NCBI GenBank assembly: GCA_945292135.1 | Contig: CALYRA010000004.1 | Span: 1-17,057 of the forward strand | Source: an uncultured Dysgonomonas sp. | Lineage (GTDB): Bacteria; Bacteroidota; Bacteroidia; Bacteroidales; Dysgonomonadaceae | DNA: 17,057 nucleotides | Direction: 5' to 3' | Part shown: one piece after another, positions 1 to 8,390 of the stretch | How the letters are laid out: each line of letters opens with the position of its first letter | Numbering within the stretch: position 1 is the first letter of the stretch | Translations under genes and position numbers: made by a program | The notes under the pieces: model-generated | Databases searched by the model: none | What the model was told of the DNA's origin: nothing | The model's input: only the letters and a program-made list of their open reading frames with translations

Positions 1-19
1 GTAGATTTTTGGATAATTG

Positions 20-59
20 AAAAATCTTATTATTGATGTCAATAATAAGATTTTTTTTT
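20..59 (+). terminator. Intrinsic terminator of a gene upstream of the window
   Basis: Perfect 16-bp inverted repeat (20-35 with 40-55), a 4-base loop ATGT, then an unbroken T run to 59. The stem is almost entirely A/T, with a C-G pair closing the loop and one G-C inside. It most likely ends a plus-strand gene lying left of base 1. The A run on the left flank means it could also work on the minus strand. Confidence 0.8.
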
Positions 60-292
60 CGGCACAAAATATAAGTTTTTGTATTTACTGCTAATAACAT
101 GAAAGAATAAATAGCCATATCCGGTTATGTATCTTTTTGCAGATTCAGTTAAAATTTAATATCATATTTAATTTCTTAAAAATAATAAATCACCTTTATT
201 ATTTTTGAAGAAGATTTTATCTTGCTTAAAATGAATAAATTATGTTGATTTGTTATTTTTAATTTTAAAAACAAAAATTAAATCCAAAATAA
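60..292. other. AT-rich spacer with no recognised gene
   Basis: I see no convincing reading frame with a start and a family resemblance, no tRNA-like fold, and no direct repeat array. Composition is extremely A/T rich. It separates the terminator at 20-59 from the promoter at 293-324. Confidence 0.5.
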
Positions 293-324
293 TTTGTATG
301 TTATAAAACATATTTTTATCTTTG
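293..324 (+). promoter_or_regulatory. Bacteroidota-type promoter for the small secreted protein
   Basis: TTTG at 293-296, a 20-base spacer, and TATCTTTG at 317-324 match the -33 TTTG / -7 TAnnTTTG consensus of the Bacteroidota primary sigma factor. The start of transcription should fall near 329-332. That gives a leader of about 100 nt before the ATG at 431. Confidence 0.7.
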
Positions 325-342
325 TAGTGTATTTATAAAAAA

Positions 343-390
343 CGAGGATACCATGAAAATTTAAACTTAATGGTATCCTTGCGTCTTTTT
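343..390 (+). promoter_or_regulatory. Leader hairpin with T run (possible attenuator)
   Basis: CGAGGATACCAT at 343-354 pairs with 370-381 (12 bp, one G-U), with a 15-base loop. Five bases later comes TTTTT (386-390). The hairpin starts only about 12 nt after the predicted transcription start, so it should sit at the 5' end of the mRNA for the gene at 431. A three-codon frame (ATG AAA ATT TAA, 353-364) spans the left arm and loop. It could be an attenuator, a stabilising 5' hairpin, or the end of a short RNA of about 60 nt. Confidence 0.4.
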
Positions 391-430
391 ATAAGGTACG
401 TAAAATATAAAACTTAAAAATTATTAGATT

Positions 431-796
431 ATGAAAAGAGTATTATTTTTAAGCTTCTTTGTTTTAGCTTTCATCGCTAACTCATTTGCAAGCCAGGGTA
501 TTGTTATTGAAAAAATGAATGACGTAAAGACATTCGATCGTGTAATCCGTTTTTTAGACGCTAGTTACGATCAAAAAAAGGATTTGAAATATATATTTAC
601 AAGAGCTGATAAAGAATATAAAAAAGCGATCGAAAAGGGTATGAGCTTGGAAGAAGCTGCTGAAAAAGCTGTAAACTTTAGTTTGGCTAATTCAAAAATT
701 ATCCTTTCAAAAGATCAATATAGTAAACTGTTACAAGTAATCAATACAACAGTATCAAATTATGAAATATCAAATAAAATGTTGGCAAATAAATAA
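431..796 (+). CDS. Small secreted protein of unknown function
   Basis: This 121-residue protein begins with a clear signal peptide: basic MKR, a hydrophobic stretch to about residue 19, and likely cleavage after NSFAS near residue 21. The mature part is charged and predicted helical, with no cysteines. The segment around residues 93-105 (LSKDQYSKLLQVI) resembles a motif I recall from many short exported Bacteroidota proteins of about 110-130 residues with no known role. The Spy/CpxP-like size and helical character are only a loose analogy. The ATG at 431 is preceded by A-rich sequence without a Shine-Dalgarno site, as is usual in this phylum. It appears monocistronic, with its own promoter (293-324), a leader hairpin, and terminators right after the stop codon. 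The product is probably periplasmic. Confidence 0.8.
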   Translation: MKRVLFLSFFVLAFIANSFASQGIVIEKMNDVKTFDRVIRFLDASYDQKKDLKYIFTRADKEYKKAIEKGMSLEEAAEKAVNFSLANSKIILSKDQYSKLLQVINTTVSNYEISNKMLANK

Positions 797-814
797 TTGC
801 GAAATCTCGCAATT
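795..814 (+). terminator. Short hairpin overlapping the stop codon
   Basis: AATTGCGA (795-802) pairs with TCGCAATT (807-814) in a perfect 8-bp stem with a 4-base loop. The first stem bases are the last two of the stop codon. No T run follows, so it is more likely a 3'-end stabiliser or part of a tandem terminator with the hairpin at 821-855. Confidence 0.45.
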
Positions 815-820
815 AGTACG

Positions 821-865
821 AAAGGCTGTTTCAATTAAACAATGAGACAGCCTTTATTATTTTTA
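821..865. terminator. Bidirectional terminator between converging genes
   Basis: Bases 821-833 pair with 843-855 (13 bp, one G-U), with a 9-base loop, followed on the plus strand by a T-rich tail running on past 865. It ends the small secreted protein gene. On the minus strand it lies just beyond the trkH stop at 863, where the tail is only a short T run, so it may also terminate the trk operon. Confidence 0.8.
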
Positions 866-2320
866 TTTTTTCCAAAAAGTAGGCATGAATAAAGAGAGGA
901 CTGTAAATAATTCGAGACGTCCGGTAAGCATAATAAAACACAAATACCATTTTGATATTGTCGGAACATCATTAAAATGTCCGCTATGACCCATTCGTCC
1001 AAGCCCTGAACCCACATTACCCAGCCATGATATAGCGGCTCCAATAGATTCTTCGAAGTTCAATCCAGTTGCGGATAAAACGATAAAGCTGATAATTAGT
1101 ATAGCCAGATAAAGAAACATAAAAGCAAGTACTTTAGTGACTATATCTATTGGTATAACTTGCTCGTTGAGACGGACAGGTAATACAGCATTGGGATGAA
1201 CTTGCCGTTTAAACTCATTGATCGCATTTTTGAAAAGCACGATAATACGTATAATTTTTATACCGCCCGAAGTAGAACCCGCACAGGCGCAGAATAACAT
1301 TAATATACAAAAAAGGAATATATAAAATGCTCCCCAATTCATATATGATGCAGTAGAAAAACCGGTGGTCGTGATAATAGATACTACTTGAAATAGTGAA
1401 GTACGAATAGAAGATTCAACATTTGAATATTGACCAGAAATTAAAAGTCCGGCAGTAATCACGAGAGTAAAGCCAATACATATTATTCCATACCATCTGA
1501 ATTCTTCATCTTTAATTATTTTTTTAGGAATACCTTTTAATAAAAAGAATATTAAAGAGAAATTGACGCCTCCAAAAAACATAAATATACTAAGAACGTA
1601 TTCCAGATAGGTAGAATGCCAATAAGAAATACTCGCTTGTTTGGTTGAATATCCTCCGGTCGACACAGTTGTTAAGGCATGACAAATTGAATCGAAAAGA
1701 TTCATTGGACCTATCCAAAGCAATATCACAAGTATTAATGTAACAAAAACATAGATCATCCAAAGTCTTTTAGCCACTTGAGTAATACGTGGACGAAATC
1801 GCTCGTGCACGATTCCGGTAGTTTCCGCATCATACAATACGGAAGCATTGCCTCCGACAAAAGGTAAAACCGCCAAGGCAAATACAATAATACCAATGCC
1901 TCCGATCCATTGAGTAATACTTCGCCAAAATAACAACCCTCGAGGAACTTCATCTATATTAGTCAGGATAGAAGCTCCGGTCGTCGTAAATCCTGACATC
2001 GTTTCGAAAAAAGCATTACTCAAATCGGGTATAACGCCACTGAGGTAAAAAGGTAAAGTTCCAAAAGCAGAAAGGAATACCCAAGTCAAAGTAACTGTCA
2101 AAAAACTTTCACGTTTGCCGATTGGGCGCTCGTAATCGTCAGTACCGATTATTCGCAAAAATATACCGAAGAAAAATGTTATCGCTGAACTGGCAAGCAT
2201 GGCATCGCCACAAATTTCGTGAGAATAGAATGAAATAGTGGTAGAAGCCATCATAAACAAGGATTCTATTATTAAGATAAATCCGATTGTTTTAAGTACG
2301 AAACGATAATTAAATTTCAT
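863..2320 (-). CDS. trkH: TrkH/KtrB-type potassium uptake channel subunit
   Basis: This 485-residue integral membrane protein has the four-repeat (M1-P-M2) plan of the TrkH/TrkG/KtrB superfamily. The four selectivity-filter segments are visible: TTTG at 112-115, STGG at 220-223, TTTG at 317-320, and NVGSG at 435-439, with the gating-loop-type segment CAGSTSGG at about 346-353. Length and the C-terminal helix around GRLELFTVLSLF (467-478) are normal for the family. It forms the K+ pore in the inner membrane and is controlled by the cytoplasmic TrkA ring. It is the last gene of the dxs-trkA-cbrC'-trkH operon. Its ATG follows the end of the cbrC-like remnant by 37 bases, and I see no separate promoter. 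No damage is visible. Confidence 0.95.
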   Translation of the reverse strand: MKFNYRFVLKTIGFILIIESLFMMASTTISFYSHEICGDAMLASSAITFFFGIFLRIIGTDDYERPIGKRESFLTVTLTWVFLSAFGTLPFYLSGVIPDLSNAFFETMSGFTTTGASILTNIDEVPRGLLFWRSITQWIGGIGIIVFALAVLPFVGGNASVLYDAETTGIVHERFRPRITQVAKRLWMIYVFVTLILVILLWIGPMNLFDSICHALTTVSTGGYSTKQASISYWHSTYLEYVLSIFMFFGGVNFSLIFFLLKGIPKKIIKDEEFRWYGIICIGFTLVITAGLLISGQYSNVESSIRTSLFQVVSIITTTGFSTASYMNWGAFYIFLFCILMLFCACAGSTSGGIKIIRIIVLFKNAINEFKRQVHPNAVLPVRLNEQVIPIDIVTKVLAFMFLYLAILIISFIVLSATGLNFEESIGAAISWLGNVGSGLGRMGHSGHFNDVPTISKWYLCFIMLTGRLELFTVLSLFMPTFWKK

Positions 2321-2357
2321 ATCATATATTTTCTGTGATTACAATTTAATTAAATAT

Positions 2358-2550
2358 TTAATCGAAATCCGCATGCAATCTATGTTTTCCACACTTGACG
2401 CATCTAAATAAATATCCGACAAAACTATTTTTTTGGGTCAGATAATTTCATATTTCGGCGCTGAACACATATAGAGCATACACCTTCGATTTCTTTAAAT
2501 AGATCAAGTTTGTATGCATTAGGATTGTATTTGAACTTTGGTAATTCCAT
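2358..2550 (-). pseudogene. Internally deleted cbrC-like gene (CbrC/UPF0167 family)
   Basis: The gap between trkA and trkH is not empty. An ATG at 2550, 17 bases after the trkA stop, opens a 41-codon frame starting MELPKFKYNPNAYKLDLFKE, the typical N-terminus of CbrC-family proteins, with CSIC at 25-28. It stops at a TAG (2427-2425) right after seven A residues. From 2423 the +1 frame reads FVGYLFRCVKCGKHRLHADF and then D and a stop at 2358, the typical CbrC C-terminus. The family's central section, including the CPWCIADG-type motif, is missing, so roughly 100-130 codons have been deleted. Removing one A from the A7 run (2428-2434) joins the two pieces into a 63-residue protein with cysteines at 25, 28, 50 and 53, like a minimal zinc ribbon. 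It may be a dead remnant, a sequencing indel, or a slippage-decoded miniature. CbrC's role is poorly known (linked to colicin E2 tolerance in E. coli). The family call is from memory of its conserved ends. Confidence 0.75.
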
Positions 2551-2566
2551 ATTTAGTTCTAAGTTT

Positions 2567-3904
2567 TTATTGAAAGAGTTTTTCAGCTTCCTTTAATGCT
2601 CCGTCTAAACATAAAACAATTACTTGATCGTATGGTTCTACAATCGTATTACCATCTATCATGAGAGGTTCTCCATTACGTACGAGTCCGCCAAGTGTCA
2701 CATTTTTGGGAAGCGTAATTTTTTTTATTTCTTTTTGTGTGATTTTTGAATTAGGATGAGCTATAATTTCAGCAACGTCTGCATTCGCGACCATAAGCGT
2801 TTTTATACTGGATACATCTGCGTTCAATAGAAAACGGTATATATTATTCACCGTAATTAATTTTTTGTTGATAATAGTATCTATGTCAAGATTTTCAGCC
2901 ATAGATATATAATCCATATTTTCTACTTCCGCAACAGTTTTTTTAACGCCAAAACGTTTTGCTGCCATAGATGCCAAAATGTTAGCTTCCGAATTTCCGG
3001 TCACGGCGATGAAAGCATCCATATCAGATATGCCTTCTTGTATTAATGAGTCTGCGTTCCGCCCATCATCATAAAAAACCGTTACGTTTTTAGGTACTTT
3101 TTCTACTAACTTTTGCGCTTTTTCTTTATCCGATTCAAGGAGTTTTATATTTACGTCGCTTGGCAGATATTGACATGTTCGGATTGCGATACGGCTACCG
3201 CCCATAATCATGATATTCTTAACATCATAATTCTTTTTGCCAACCAAAGTTGGTATATCATTAATAAAATCTTTGGTAGTAGTAAAAAAGAGCGTATCAC
3301 CCGGCAGCATTTGATGATTTCCTCGTGGTATTATTGTTATACCATTTCGTTTGATTGCTACAACGTGGAATTTCTTTTCTGAAGGGCTTAAATCGAAGAG
3401 GAACTTATTTGCAAGTGGGGCGCCCTCGTTTATCTTTACTCCCACCAATGTAATGTTTCCATTACACAATTCTACCCACATTTGTATCCAAGGTCGTTGA
3501 ATAGCTGAAACGATCTCTTTAGCCGCTAACATTTCAGGATATACCATTGCGTTGACTCCAAGATTTTTGAAAAACGCAATATTTTTTGGTAATAGATATT
3601 CGTAATTATCTATACGCGCAAAGGTCTTTTTAGCTCCCATATTGGATGCTAATAAGCATGATGTAATATTCACGGATTCATCAGGAGTGACGCCAATAAA
3701 TAAATCCGTATTTTTAATATCTACTTCTGTAAGATCAGATAGTGAAGTTGATGAACCTACCATCGTTATCATTTCAATATTACTTCCTGAGAAATTAAGT
3801 CTTTCCCTGTCGGTATCCATCAATACAATGTCTTGATTTTCGGCAGATAATAGCTTTGCCAAATGGGTACCTACCGCTCCGGCTCCGGCAATAACAATTT
3901 TCAT
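2567..3904 (-). CDS. trkA: Trk potassium transporter regulator TrkA (two RCK domains)
   Basis: This 445-residue cytoplasmic protein has the tandem layout TrkA_N, TrkA_C, TrkA_N, TrkA_C. The first Rossmann nucleotide motif is GAGAVGTHLA at 7-16, with an acidic residue at the end of beta 2 (LMDTD, about 28-32). The second Rossmann half starts at IMIMGGSRIA near residue 232. RCK proteins form rings that bind NAD(H) or ATP/ADP and gate the TrkH channel, which is encoded downstream. The full length matches bacterial TrkA. The start lies 24 bases after the dxs stop, so it is co-transcribed with dxs. The stop is 17 bases before the ATG of the cbrC-like remnant. There is no sign of damage. Confidence 0.95.
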   Translation of the reverse strand: MKIVIAGAGAVGTHLAKLLSAENQDIVLMDTDRERLNFSGSNIEMITMVGSSTSLSDLTEVDIKNTDLFIGVTPDESVNITSCLLASNMGAKKTFARIDNYEYLLPKNIAFFKNLGVNAMVYPEMLAAKEIVSAIQRPWIQMWVELCNGNITLVGVKINEGAPLANKFLFDLSPSEKKFHVVAIKRNGITIIPRGNHQMLPGDTLFFTTTKDFINDIPTLVGKKNYDVKNIMIMGGSRIAIRTCQYLPSDVNIKLLESDKEKAQKLVEKVPKNVTVFYDDGRNADSLIQEGISDMDAFIAVTGNSEANILASMAAKRFGVKKTVAEVENMDYISMAENLDIDTIINKKLITVNNIYRFLLNADVSSIKTLMVANADVAEIIAHPNSKITQKEIKKITLPKNVTLGGLVRNGEPLMIDGNTIVEPYDQVIVLCLDGALKEAEKLFQ

Positions 3905-3928
3905 TTATCTATTTTTAGATATTATTTT

Positions 3929-5878
3929 TTATATAGACGCGCTCTCTGGATGTTCTATATTCTTTTTAACCCCAGCTTTTTGTAGCATTTCGATCATTTG
4001 TTCCGCCAGACCTTCGGCGTCAATACGATATAATTTATTGAGAACGTTTATATCTCCATGTGTGATAAATTCGTCAGGTAATCCCACACGGTTGACATTA
4101 AGATTGTAATACTTGTTATCCGAAAAAAATTCTAATACCGCACTTCCCAGACCACCCGTTACAACTCCATTTTCGATAGTCATTATATTTGAAAAATTTT
4201 CTGCGACTTCTTTCAAAATATCTGTATCAATCGGTTTCAAGAAAATCATATCATAATGCGCGATTGAGTATCCTTCAGCTTCAACGGCTTCTATCGCTTT
4301 AGATGCGGCGTTTCCTATCGGACCAATAGTAAGTACTGCCAGATCTTTACCGTTTTTGAGCTTTCTTCCTTTTCCAATTTCAAGAACTTTCATTTCGATC
4401 TCCCAATTTAACAATTCGCCTTTTCCTCTTGGATATCTGATTACAAAAGGTCCATCGTTGCCGTATACGCCGGTATACATCAAATGACGAAGATAATGTT
4501 CATTGTAAGGAGACGCTACTACTAAATTTGGAACGCAACGCATATATGCCAAATCAAATGCGCCATGATGCGTAGGTCCGTCTTCACCTACCAGCCCTGC
4601 TCTGTCGAGACACATAATGATATGCAATTTTTGTAAGGCTACATCATGTATTACTTGATCGTATGCTCTTTGCATGAAAGTAGAATATATATTACAGAAG
4701 GGTATTAACCCTTCTTTTGCTAATCCTGCCGAAAACGTTACTGCATGAGCTTCGGCGATACCTACGTCAAACGCTCTGTCCGGAAATTCTTTTATTAGAA
4801 ATGACATGGAGCATCCTGAAGGCATTGCGGGAGTTATCCCGACTATACGTTCATCTTTTTGTGCAAGTTCAACTAAAGTATGTCCAAAAACATTTTGATA
4901 AGGTTGCGGCTGATCTTTCGAGCTTGATAAAATTCGTTCGCCCGTATCTTTATTAAATTTGCCCGGCGCATGCCATATTGTAGCGGCTTTTTCCGCCGGT
5001 TCGAATCCTTTTCCCTTAACGGTATGGATATGAAGCATTTTAGGACCTTTAAAGTCTTTAATATTTTGCAATATCCTGATAAGCCCTTTCAAGTCATGAC
5101 CATCCACAGGACCGAAATATCGTATATTAAATCCTTCAAAAAGGTTTTGTTGTCTTGTTAGAAGAGATTTAAGACTGTTATTGAAACGTAAGATAAAGTT
5201 TTTACCTTTTTCTGTCAGCCAATTTTCTTCTTTAAACTTTTCCAAAATATCATTTCGTACCTTATTGTAAGTTTCGGAAGTAGTCATTTTTACAAGGTAA
5301 TCTCTCAGTCCTCCGACATTGCTGTCAATAGCCATATCATTATCATTCAATATGATAAGCATGTCGTTAGGTTGGGAGCTGGCATTGTTTAGCGCTTCAA
5401 ACGCTAATCCTCCTGTCATGGCGCCGTCTCCAATAACAGCGACTACATGTCGGTTTTCTTTTTTCAATTTAGAAGCTACAGCCATACCCAATGCTGCTGA
5501 AATGGAATTTGATGCATGTCCTGCGATAAAAGAATCATATTCGCTTTCATTTGGATTCGGAAATCCTGCGATACCCCCAAATTGGCGGTTGGTATGAAAG
5601 TTGTCTTTTCTTCCGGTAAGTATTTTGTGACTATATGCTTGATGACCAACATCCCATATTATTCTGTCGTATGGCGTATTGTAGATATAATGTAATGCAA
5701 CAGTAAGTTCGACAGTGCCTAAACTTGAAGCAAAGTGTCCGGGATTGTTACTTAATTCGTCTATAATAAAATGTCGCAGATCTGAACAAAGAGTTTCAAG
5801 CTGTTCAATGCTCAATTCTTTCAAATCTGCCGGATAATTTATATTTTCTAATATAGAGTTATTTTTTTTTTCGTTCAT
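3929..5878 (-). CDS. dxs: 1-deoxy-D-xylulose-5-phosphate synthase
   Basis: DXS condenses pyruvate and glyceraldehyde 3-phosphate, using thiamine diphosphate, to make DXP, the first step of the MEP isoprenoid route. From the ATG at 5878 it is 649 residues. Visible marks are [10 protein letters not shown] (catalytic-type His48), [12 protein letters not shown] (120-131), the ThDP/Mg motif GDG at 150-152 with Asn178, the pyrimidine-activating Glu376 in GIAEAHAV, and the substrate-binding stretch [20 protein letters not shown] (423-442). The frame can be read back to a TTG at 5923. The ATG is preferred because homologues begin near it and because a -7-like TATATTTG (5935-5928) would start transcription at about 5923. 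It heads the operon dxs-trkA-cbrC'-trkH, a gene order seen in Bacteroides relatives as I recall. Confidence 0.96.
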   Translation of the reverse strand: MNEKKNNSILENINYPADLKELSIEQLETLCSDLRHFIIDELSNNPGHFASSLGTVELTVALHYIYNTPYDRIIWDVGHQAYSHKILTGRKDNFHTNRQFGGIAGFPNPNESEYDSFIAGHASNSISAALGMAVASKLKKENRHVVAVIGDGAMTGGLAFEALNNASSQPNDMLIILNDNDMAIDSNVGGLRDYLVKMTTSETYNKVRNDILEKFKEENWLTEKGKNFILRFNNSLKSLLTRQQNLFEGFNIRYFGPVDGHDLKGLIRILQNIKDFKGPKMLHIHTVKGKGFEPAEKAATIWHAPGKFNKDTGERILSSSKDQPQPYQNVFGHTLVELAQKDERIVGITPAMPSGCSMSFLIKEFPDRAFDVGIAEAHAVTFSAGLAKEGLIPFCNIYSTFMQRAYDQVIHDVALQKLHIIMCLDRAGLVGEDGPTHHGAFDLAYMRCVPNLVVASPYNEHYLRHLMYTGVYGNDGPFVIRYPRGKGELLNWEIEMKVLEIGKGRKLKNGKDLAVLTIGPIGNAASKAIEAVEAEGYSIAHYDMIFLKPIDTDILKEVAENFSNIMTIENGVVTGGLGSAVLEFFSDNKYYNLNVNRVGLPDEFITHGDINVLNKLYRIDAEGLAEQMIEMLQKAGVKKNIEHPESASI

Positions 5879-5927
5879 AGTGTTAATCTTCAAAATCTCT
5901 ATGTCTAAATGATAGGAGATCAAAGAG

Positions 5928-5935
5928 CAAATATA
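5928..5935 (-). promoter_or_regulatory. Possible -7 element for the dxs operon
   Basis: TATATTTG on the minus strand matches TAnnTTTG and would give an untranslated leader of about 45 nt before the ATG at 5878. I find no TTTG at the expected -33 spacing, so this is a half-match only. Confidence 0.4.
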
Positions 5936-6032
5936 TAAAACAATATGTACTTTTATTCTTTATTTACCATAAAAATATATAGTTTAACATGGCATAATTA
6001 CTAAACAAAATAGAATTATAAACGGTTTTTTA

Positions 6033-6863
6033 TTAAACTTTGATAGCATTAATTAATACATAAGGAATACTAAGCTTTAAACTGCCTGTTTGTTCTGATT
6101 GAATGTTTAGTTGATTTTCTATTTTATCAAAAATATCATTCAGCTTAGATTGGGGTAGAAACTCAATCCAAGAAGTTATAAATGCTAATCGTATAAAATA
6201 GTGATTCAATAGCGCGGTTCCATTTACAAATTGATAGTTGAATTGATCTTGTTCAACATCTTTTATTATAAACCCGGCTTTACGTATTTTATTTAAATAT
6301 TTTTCAATAGATGGTCGCTTAGTTTCAATGTGAATGCGCATAAGTTCTATCTCTTTACTTAGGTTGAGTTCTTCAAGGACTGTTTCTAAAATATTGTAGA
6401 ACTCAAACATGCTTTGATTCATATTTAAAGTTTGAATAAATTGTCCTCCTTTCTTCATGATTCTAAAACATTCATCAAGGGATTTATCAATGTCAGAAAC
6501 GTTATTCAAACCATTATTGCTTGTTATCAAATCGATTGAGTTATTTTTTAGAGGTATACTTTCCGCCACGCCTTCGATAATACGGATATTGTTTATGCCA
6601 TAATAATCAATTTTCTCTTTAGCCTTTTGAATAGCATTCTCCCAAGGATCAATGCCGTAGATAATACAACTGTCTCCGAGCCTCATAGCAATTTCGGTCA
6701 AAGGAAAACCTGTTCCAAAACCAATGTCTAATACCGAAATGTCAGGTTTATAACAAATGTAATCAAGTAGTTTCAATCCAAATGGAGCAGACCATAAAGG
6801 TAATTCATCAAATACATTAATTAATTTTGAACTGTCAAAATTATTTATGAGATATTTTTTCAT
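6033..6863 (-). CDS. SAM-dependent class I methyltransferase
   Basis: A Rossmann-fold methyltransferase of 276 residues if started at the ATG at 6863. An ATG two codons upstream at 6869, or a TTG at 6884, are alternatives. Motif I is VLDIGFGTG (44-52), the acidic ribose-binding residue is Asp72 in YGIDPW, and VAESIPLKNNSIDLITSNN (98-116) carries the post-II region, as in UbiE/MenG-like enzymes (Methyltransf_11/25). After residue 130 the sequence is helix-rich and not recognisable as a known substrate domain. It closes the ABC operon: the permease stop at 6899 is 30-36 bases upstream of the candidate ATGs, so it is very likely co-transcribed. It may modify the imported compound, but the methyl acceptor is unknown. 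No clear terminator hairpin follows. Confidence 0.85.
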   Translation of the reverse strand: MKKYLINNFDSSKLINVFDELPLWSAPFGLKLLDYICYKPDISVLDIGFGTGFPLTEIAMRLGDSCIIYGIDPWENAIQKAKEKIDYYGINNIRIIEGVAESIPLKNNSIDLITSNNGLNNVSDIDKSLDECFRIMKKGGQFIQTLNMNQSMFEFYNILETVLEELNLSKEIELMRIHIETKRPSIEKYLNKIRKAGFIIKDVEQDQFNYQFVNGTALLNHYFIRLAFITSWIEFLPQSKLNDIFDKIENQLNIQSEQTGSLKLSIPYVLINAIKV

Positions 6864-6898
6864 AGTCATATTAATTATAAACAAAGCATAATTGTATC

Positions 6899-7663
6899 TT
6901 ATTTATTATCCTTCCAAGAACAAAGTATCTTATCAATAAAATCTATCAGAAGAAAAAATAAAAATCCGATGAAGGATAAGACTAATATTCCGAAGTACAT
7001 TTGCGCATAATCTACTTTTGTCTGAGAATCCATAATATAATATCCTAACCCTTTATCCGTCCCGAAAGTTTCTATAAAAAATAGTGCCGATGTAGCTATG
7101 CCTAATGCGACGCGAAGAGATGATAAGATTTCGGGTAAAATCGCGGGAAGGGTAATATATTTCATTTTTTGTATGCTTGTCGCTCCAAACGAAGTGAGGA
7201 CATAATAATTTTCTTGAGGAATGTTTTTTACCGCATCACGAATCGTTATTATCAATTGGAAAACGACAATCAGCACGACGACAATTATTTTGGAAGTTTC
7301 GCCTAAGTCAAACAATACCATGATGATGGGTAGTAACGCAAGTTTGGGTATGGGATAGGAAAAGTAGATCATCGGACCTAAAATTTTATTTACTCTTTTG
7401 CTATAACCCATAACAAGACCGAGAATAAGCGCAATAATAAGGGAAATACCTATACTAACGATTATACGTTTGATACTGGCTAATGAATGTCCTATAATAT
7501 CATTTTCTAAAGCTAAAGAATATGCGCCATAAACTTCGGTTGGAGACGGCAAAGCTTTAATATCAAGGTTTTTAGATAAAATATACCAACCGATATTGAA
7601 AAGAATAAAACCAATGGCAATATAAGCGAAATAATTTAATATGCGTTTGTTTTTCTTATTCAT
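6899..7663 (-). CDS. ABC transporter permease, NitT/TauT type
   Basis: A 254-residue inner-membrane protein of the BPD_transp_1 family, with about six membrane segments. The N-terminal helix (about 9-30) is followed by the LPSPTEVYGAY loop (38-48) typical of SsuC/TauC/ThiX permeases. The cytoplasmic EAA loop, which docks on the ATPase, is SFGATSIQKMKYITLPAI at about 158-175. Its ATG overlaps the stop codon of the upstream ATPase by one base (TAATG), implying translational coupling. It forms the membrane channel for the ligand delivered by the lipoprotein at 8391-9325. Substrates in this subfamily include sulfonates, nitrate, pyrimidine thiamine precursors and riboflavin, and nothing here decides between them. 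Confidence 0.92.
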   Translation of the reverse strand: MNKKNKRILNYFAYIAIGFILFNIGWYILSKNLDIKALPSPTEVYGAYSLALENDIIGHSLASIKRIIVSIGISLIIALILGLVMGYSKRVNKILGPMIYFSYPIPKLALLPIIMVLFDLGETSKIIVVVLIVVFQLIITIRDAVKNIPQENYYVLTSFGATSIQKMKYITLPAILPEILSSLRVALGIATSALFFIETFGTDKGLGYYIMDSQTKVDYAQMYFGILVLSFIGFLFFLLIDFIDKILCSWKDNK

Positions 7664-8382
7664 TAATAGCCTGCTTTTTGTACAATATCCGCTACAAATC
7701 TTAAATGATCTTCAGTTTCATTTTCGATTTCAAATAGGGGATTTTCTATCTGTTCTATTATTTGTCCCGGCGTTTTACTCATTAATATGATATGTTTACC
7801 TATCGAAACTGCTTCATGAATATTGTGAGTAATAAATAAAGTTGTGACTTTATATTTTTTCCATAAGCGAAGAAAAAGCTTTTGGGAGGCTTTTGACGTG
7901 AAAGTATCTAAAGATGAAAATGGTTCATCCATTAATAATAACTGGGGACGTGCGACAAAAGCCCTTGCTAATGCTACGCGTTGTTTTTGTCCTCCACTTA
8001 ATTGCCTCGGATAACGATTTAATAAATCTTCAATTTCAAGCGATTGTATAATATCTTTCGCCTCGTTTTCATTTATCCCTTTCGATTTATCTAATTTGCT
8101 TGACAAAAAAATATTATCCCTTACTTTTATCCAATCTAATAGTCCATATTGTTGAGGGACGTAGCCAATATACAGTAGTTTATGGTTTATTGTACTGCCT
8201 TTATAAAAAATATTGCCTTTATATTCTTTCTGTATGCCACATAGAACCTTTAACAAGGTTGATTTACCACATCCGGAAGGACCTATTAATGAATAAATCT
8301 CCCCTTCACAAATACGCAATGAAAAATCTTCTAAAACTTTTGTCTGTCCATAATTAACGAATAGATGTTCTATTGAAAGCAT
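7663..8382 (-). CDS. ABC transporter ATPase, NitT/TauT type
   Basis: A 239-residue ATPase with every motif intact: Walker A GPSGCGKST (34-42), Q-loop VPQQYG with Gln77 or Gln78, signature LSGGQKQR (128-135), Walker B LLLMDEP (148-154), D-loop SSLD, and switch His186 in THNIHEA. This is the SsuB/TauB/ThiZ-like class that powers uptake through the permease encoded next. Its ATG is 8 bases after the stop of the binding-protein gene, and its stop overlaps the permease start. The intact ATPase and permease suggest that the frameshift in the binding-protein gene is recent or a sequencing error. Confidence 0.94.
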   Translation of the reverse strand: MLSIEHLFVNYGQTKVLEDFSLRICEGEIYSLIGPSGCGKSTLLKVLCGIQKEYKGNIFYKGSTINHKLLYIGYVPQQYGLLDWIKVRDNIFLSSKLDKSKGINENEAKDIIQSLEIEDLLNRYPRQLSGGQKQRVALARAFVARPQLLLMDEPFSSLDTFTSKASQKLFLRLWKKYKVTTLFITHNIHEAVSIGKHIILMSKTPGQIIEQIENPLFEIENETEDHLRFVADIVQKAGY

Positions 8383-8390
8383 GCTTAAAT

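Noticed and set aside
60..292. Possible small gene or RNA in the AT-rich spacer
   Set aside because: No frame with a credible start or composition, and no stable fold, could be found by eye.
2386..2394. TTTTCCACA, a match to a loose DnaA-box consensus
   Set aside because: It is isolated and lies within the coding remnant of the cbrC-like gene, where it encodes part of the CxxCGK end.
3113..5597. Several plus-strand frames of 60-90 codons opposite trkA and dxs
   Set aside because: They are antisense to long, clearly conserved genes, and show no family likeness or start signals.
5879..5923. Upstream extension of dxs from a TTG at 5923
   Set aside because: Known DXS proteins start near the ATG at 5878, and the predicted transcription start falls at about 5923, leaving no room for a ribosome site.
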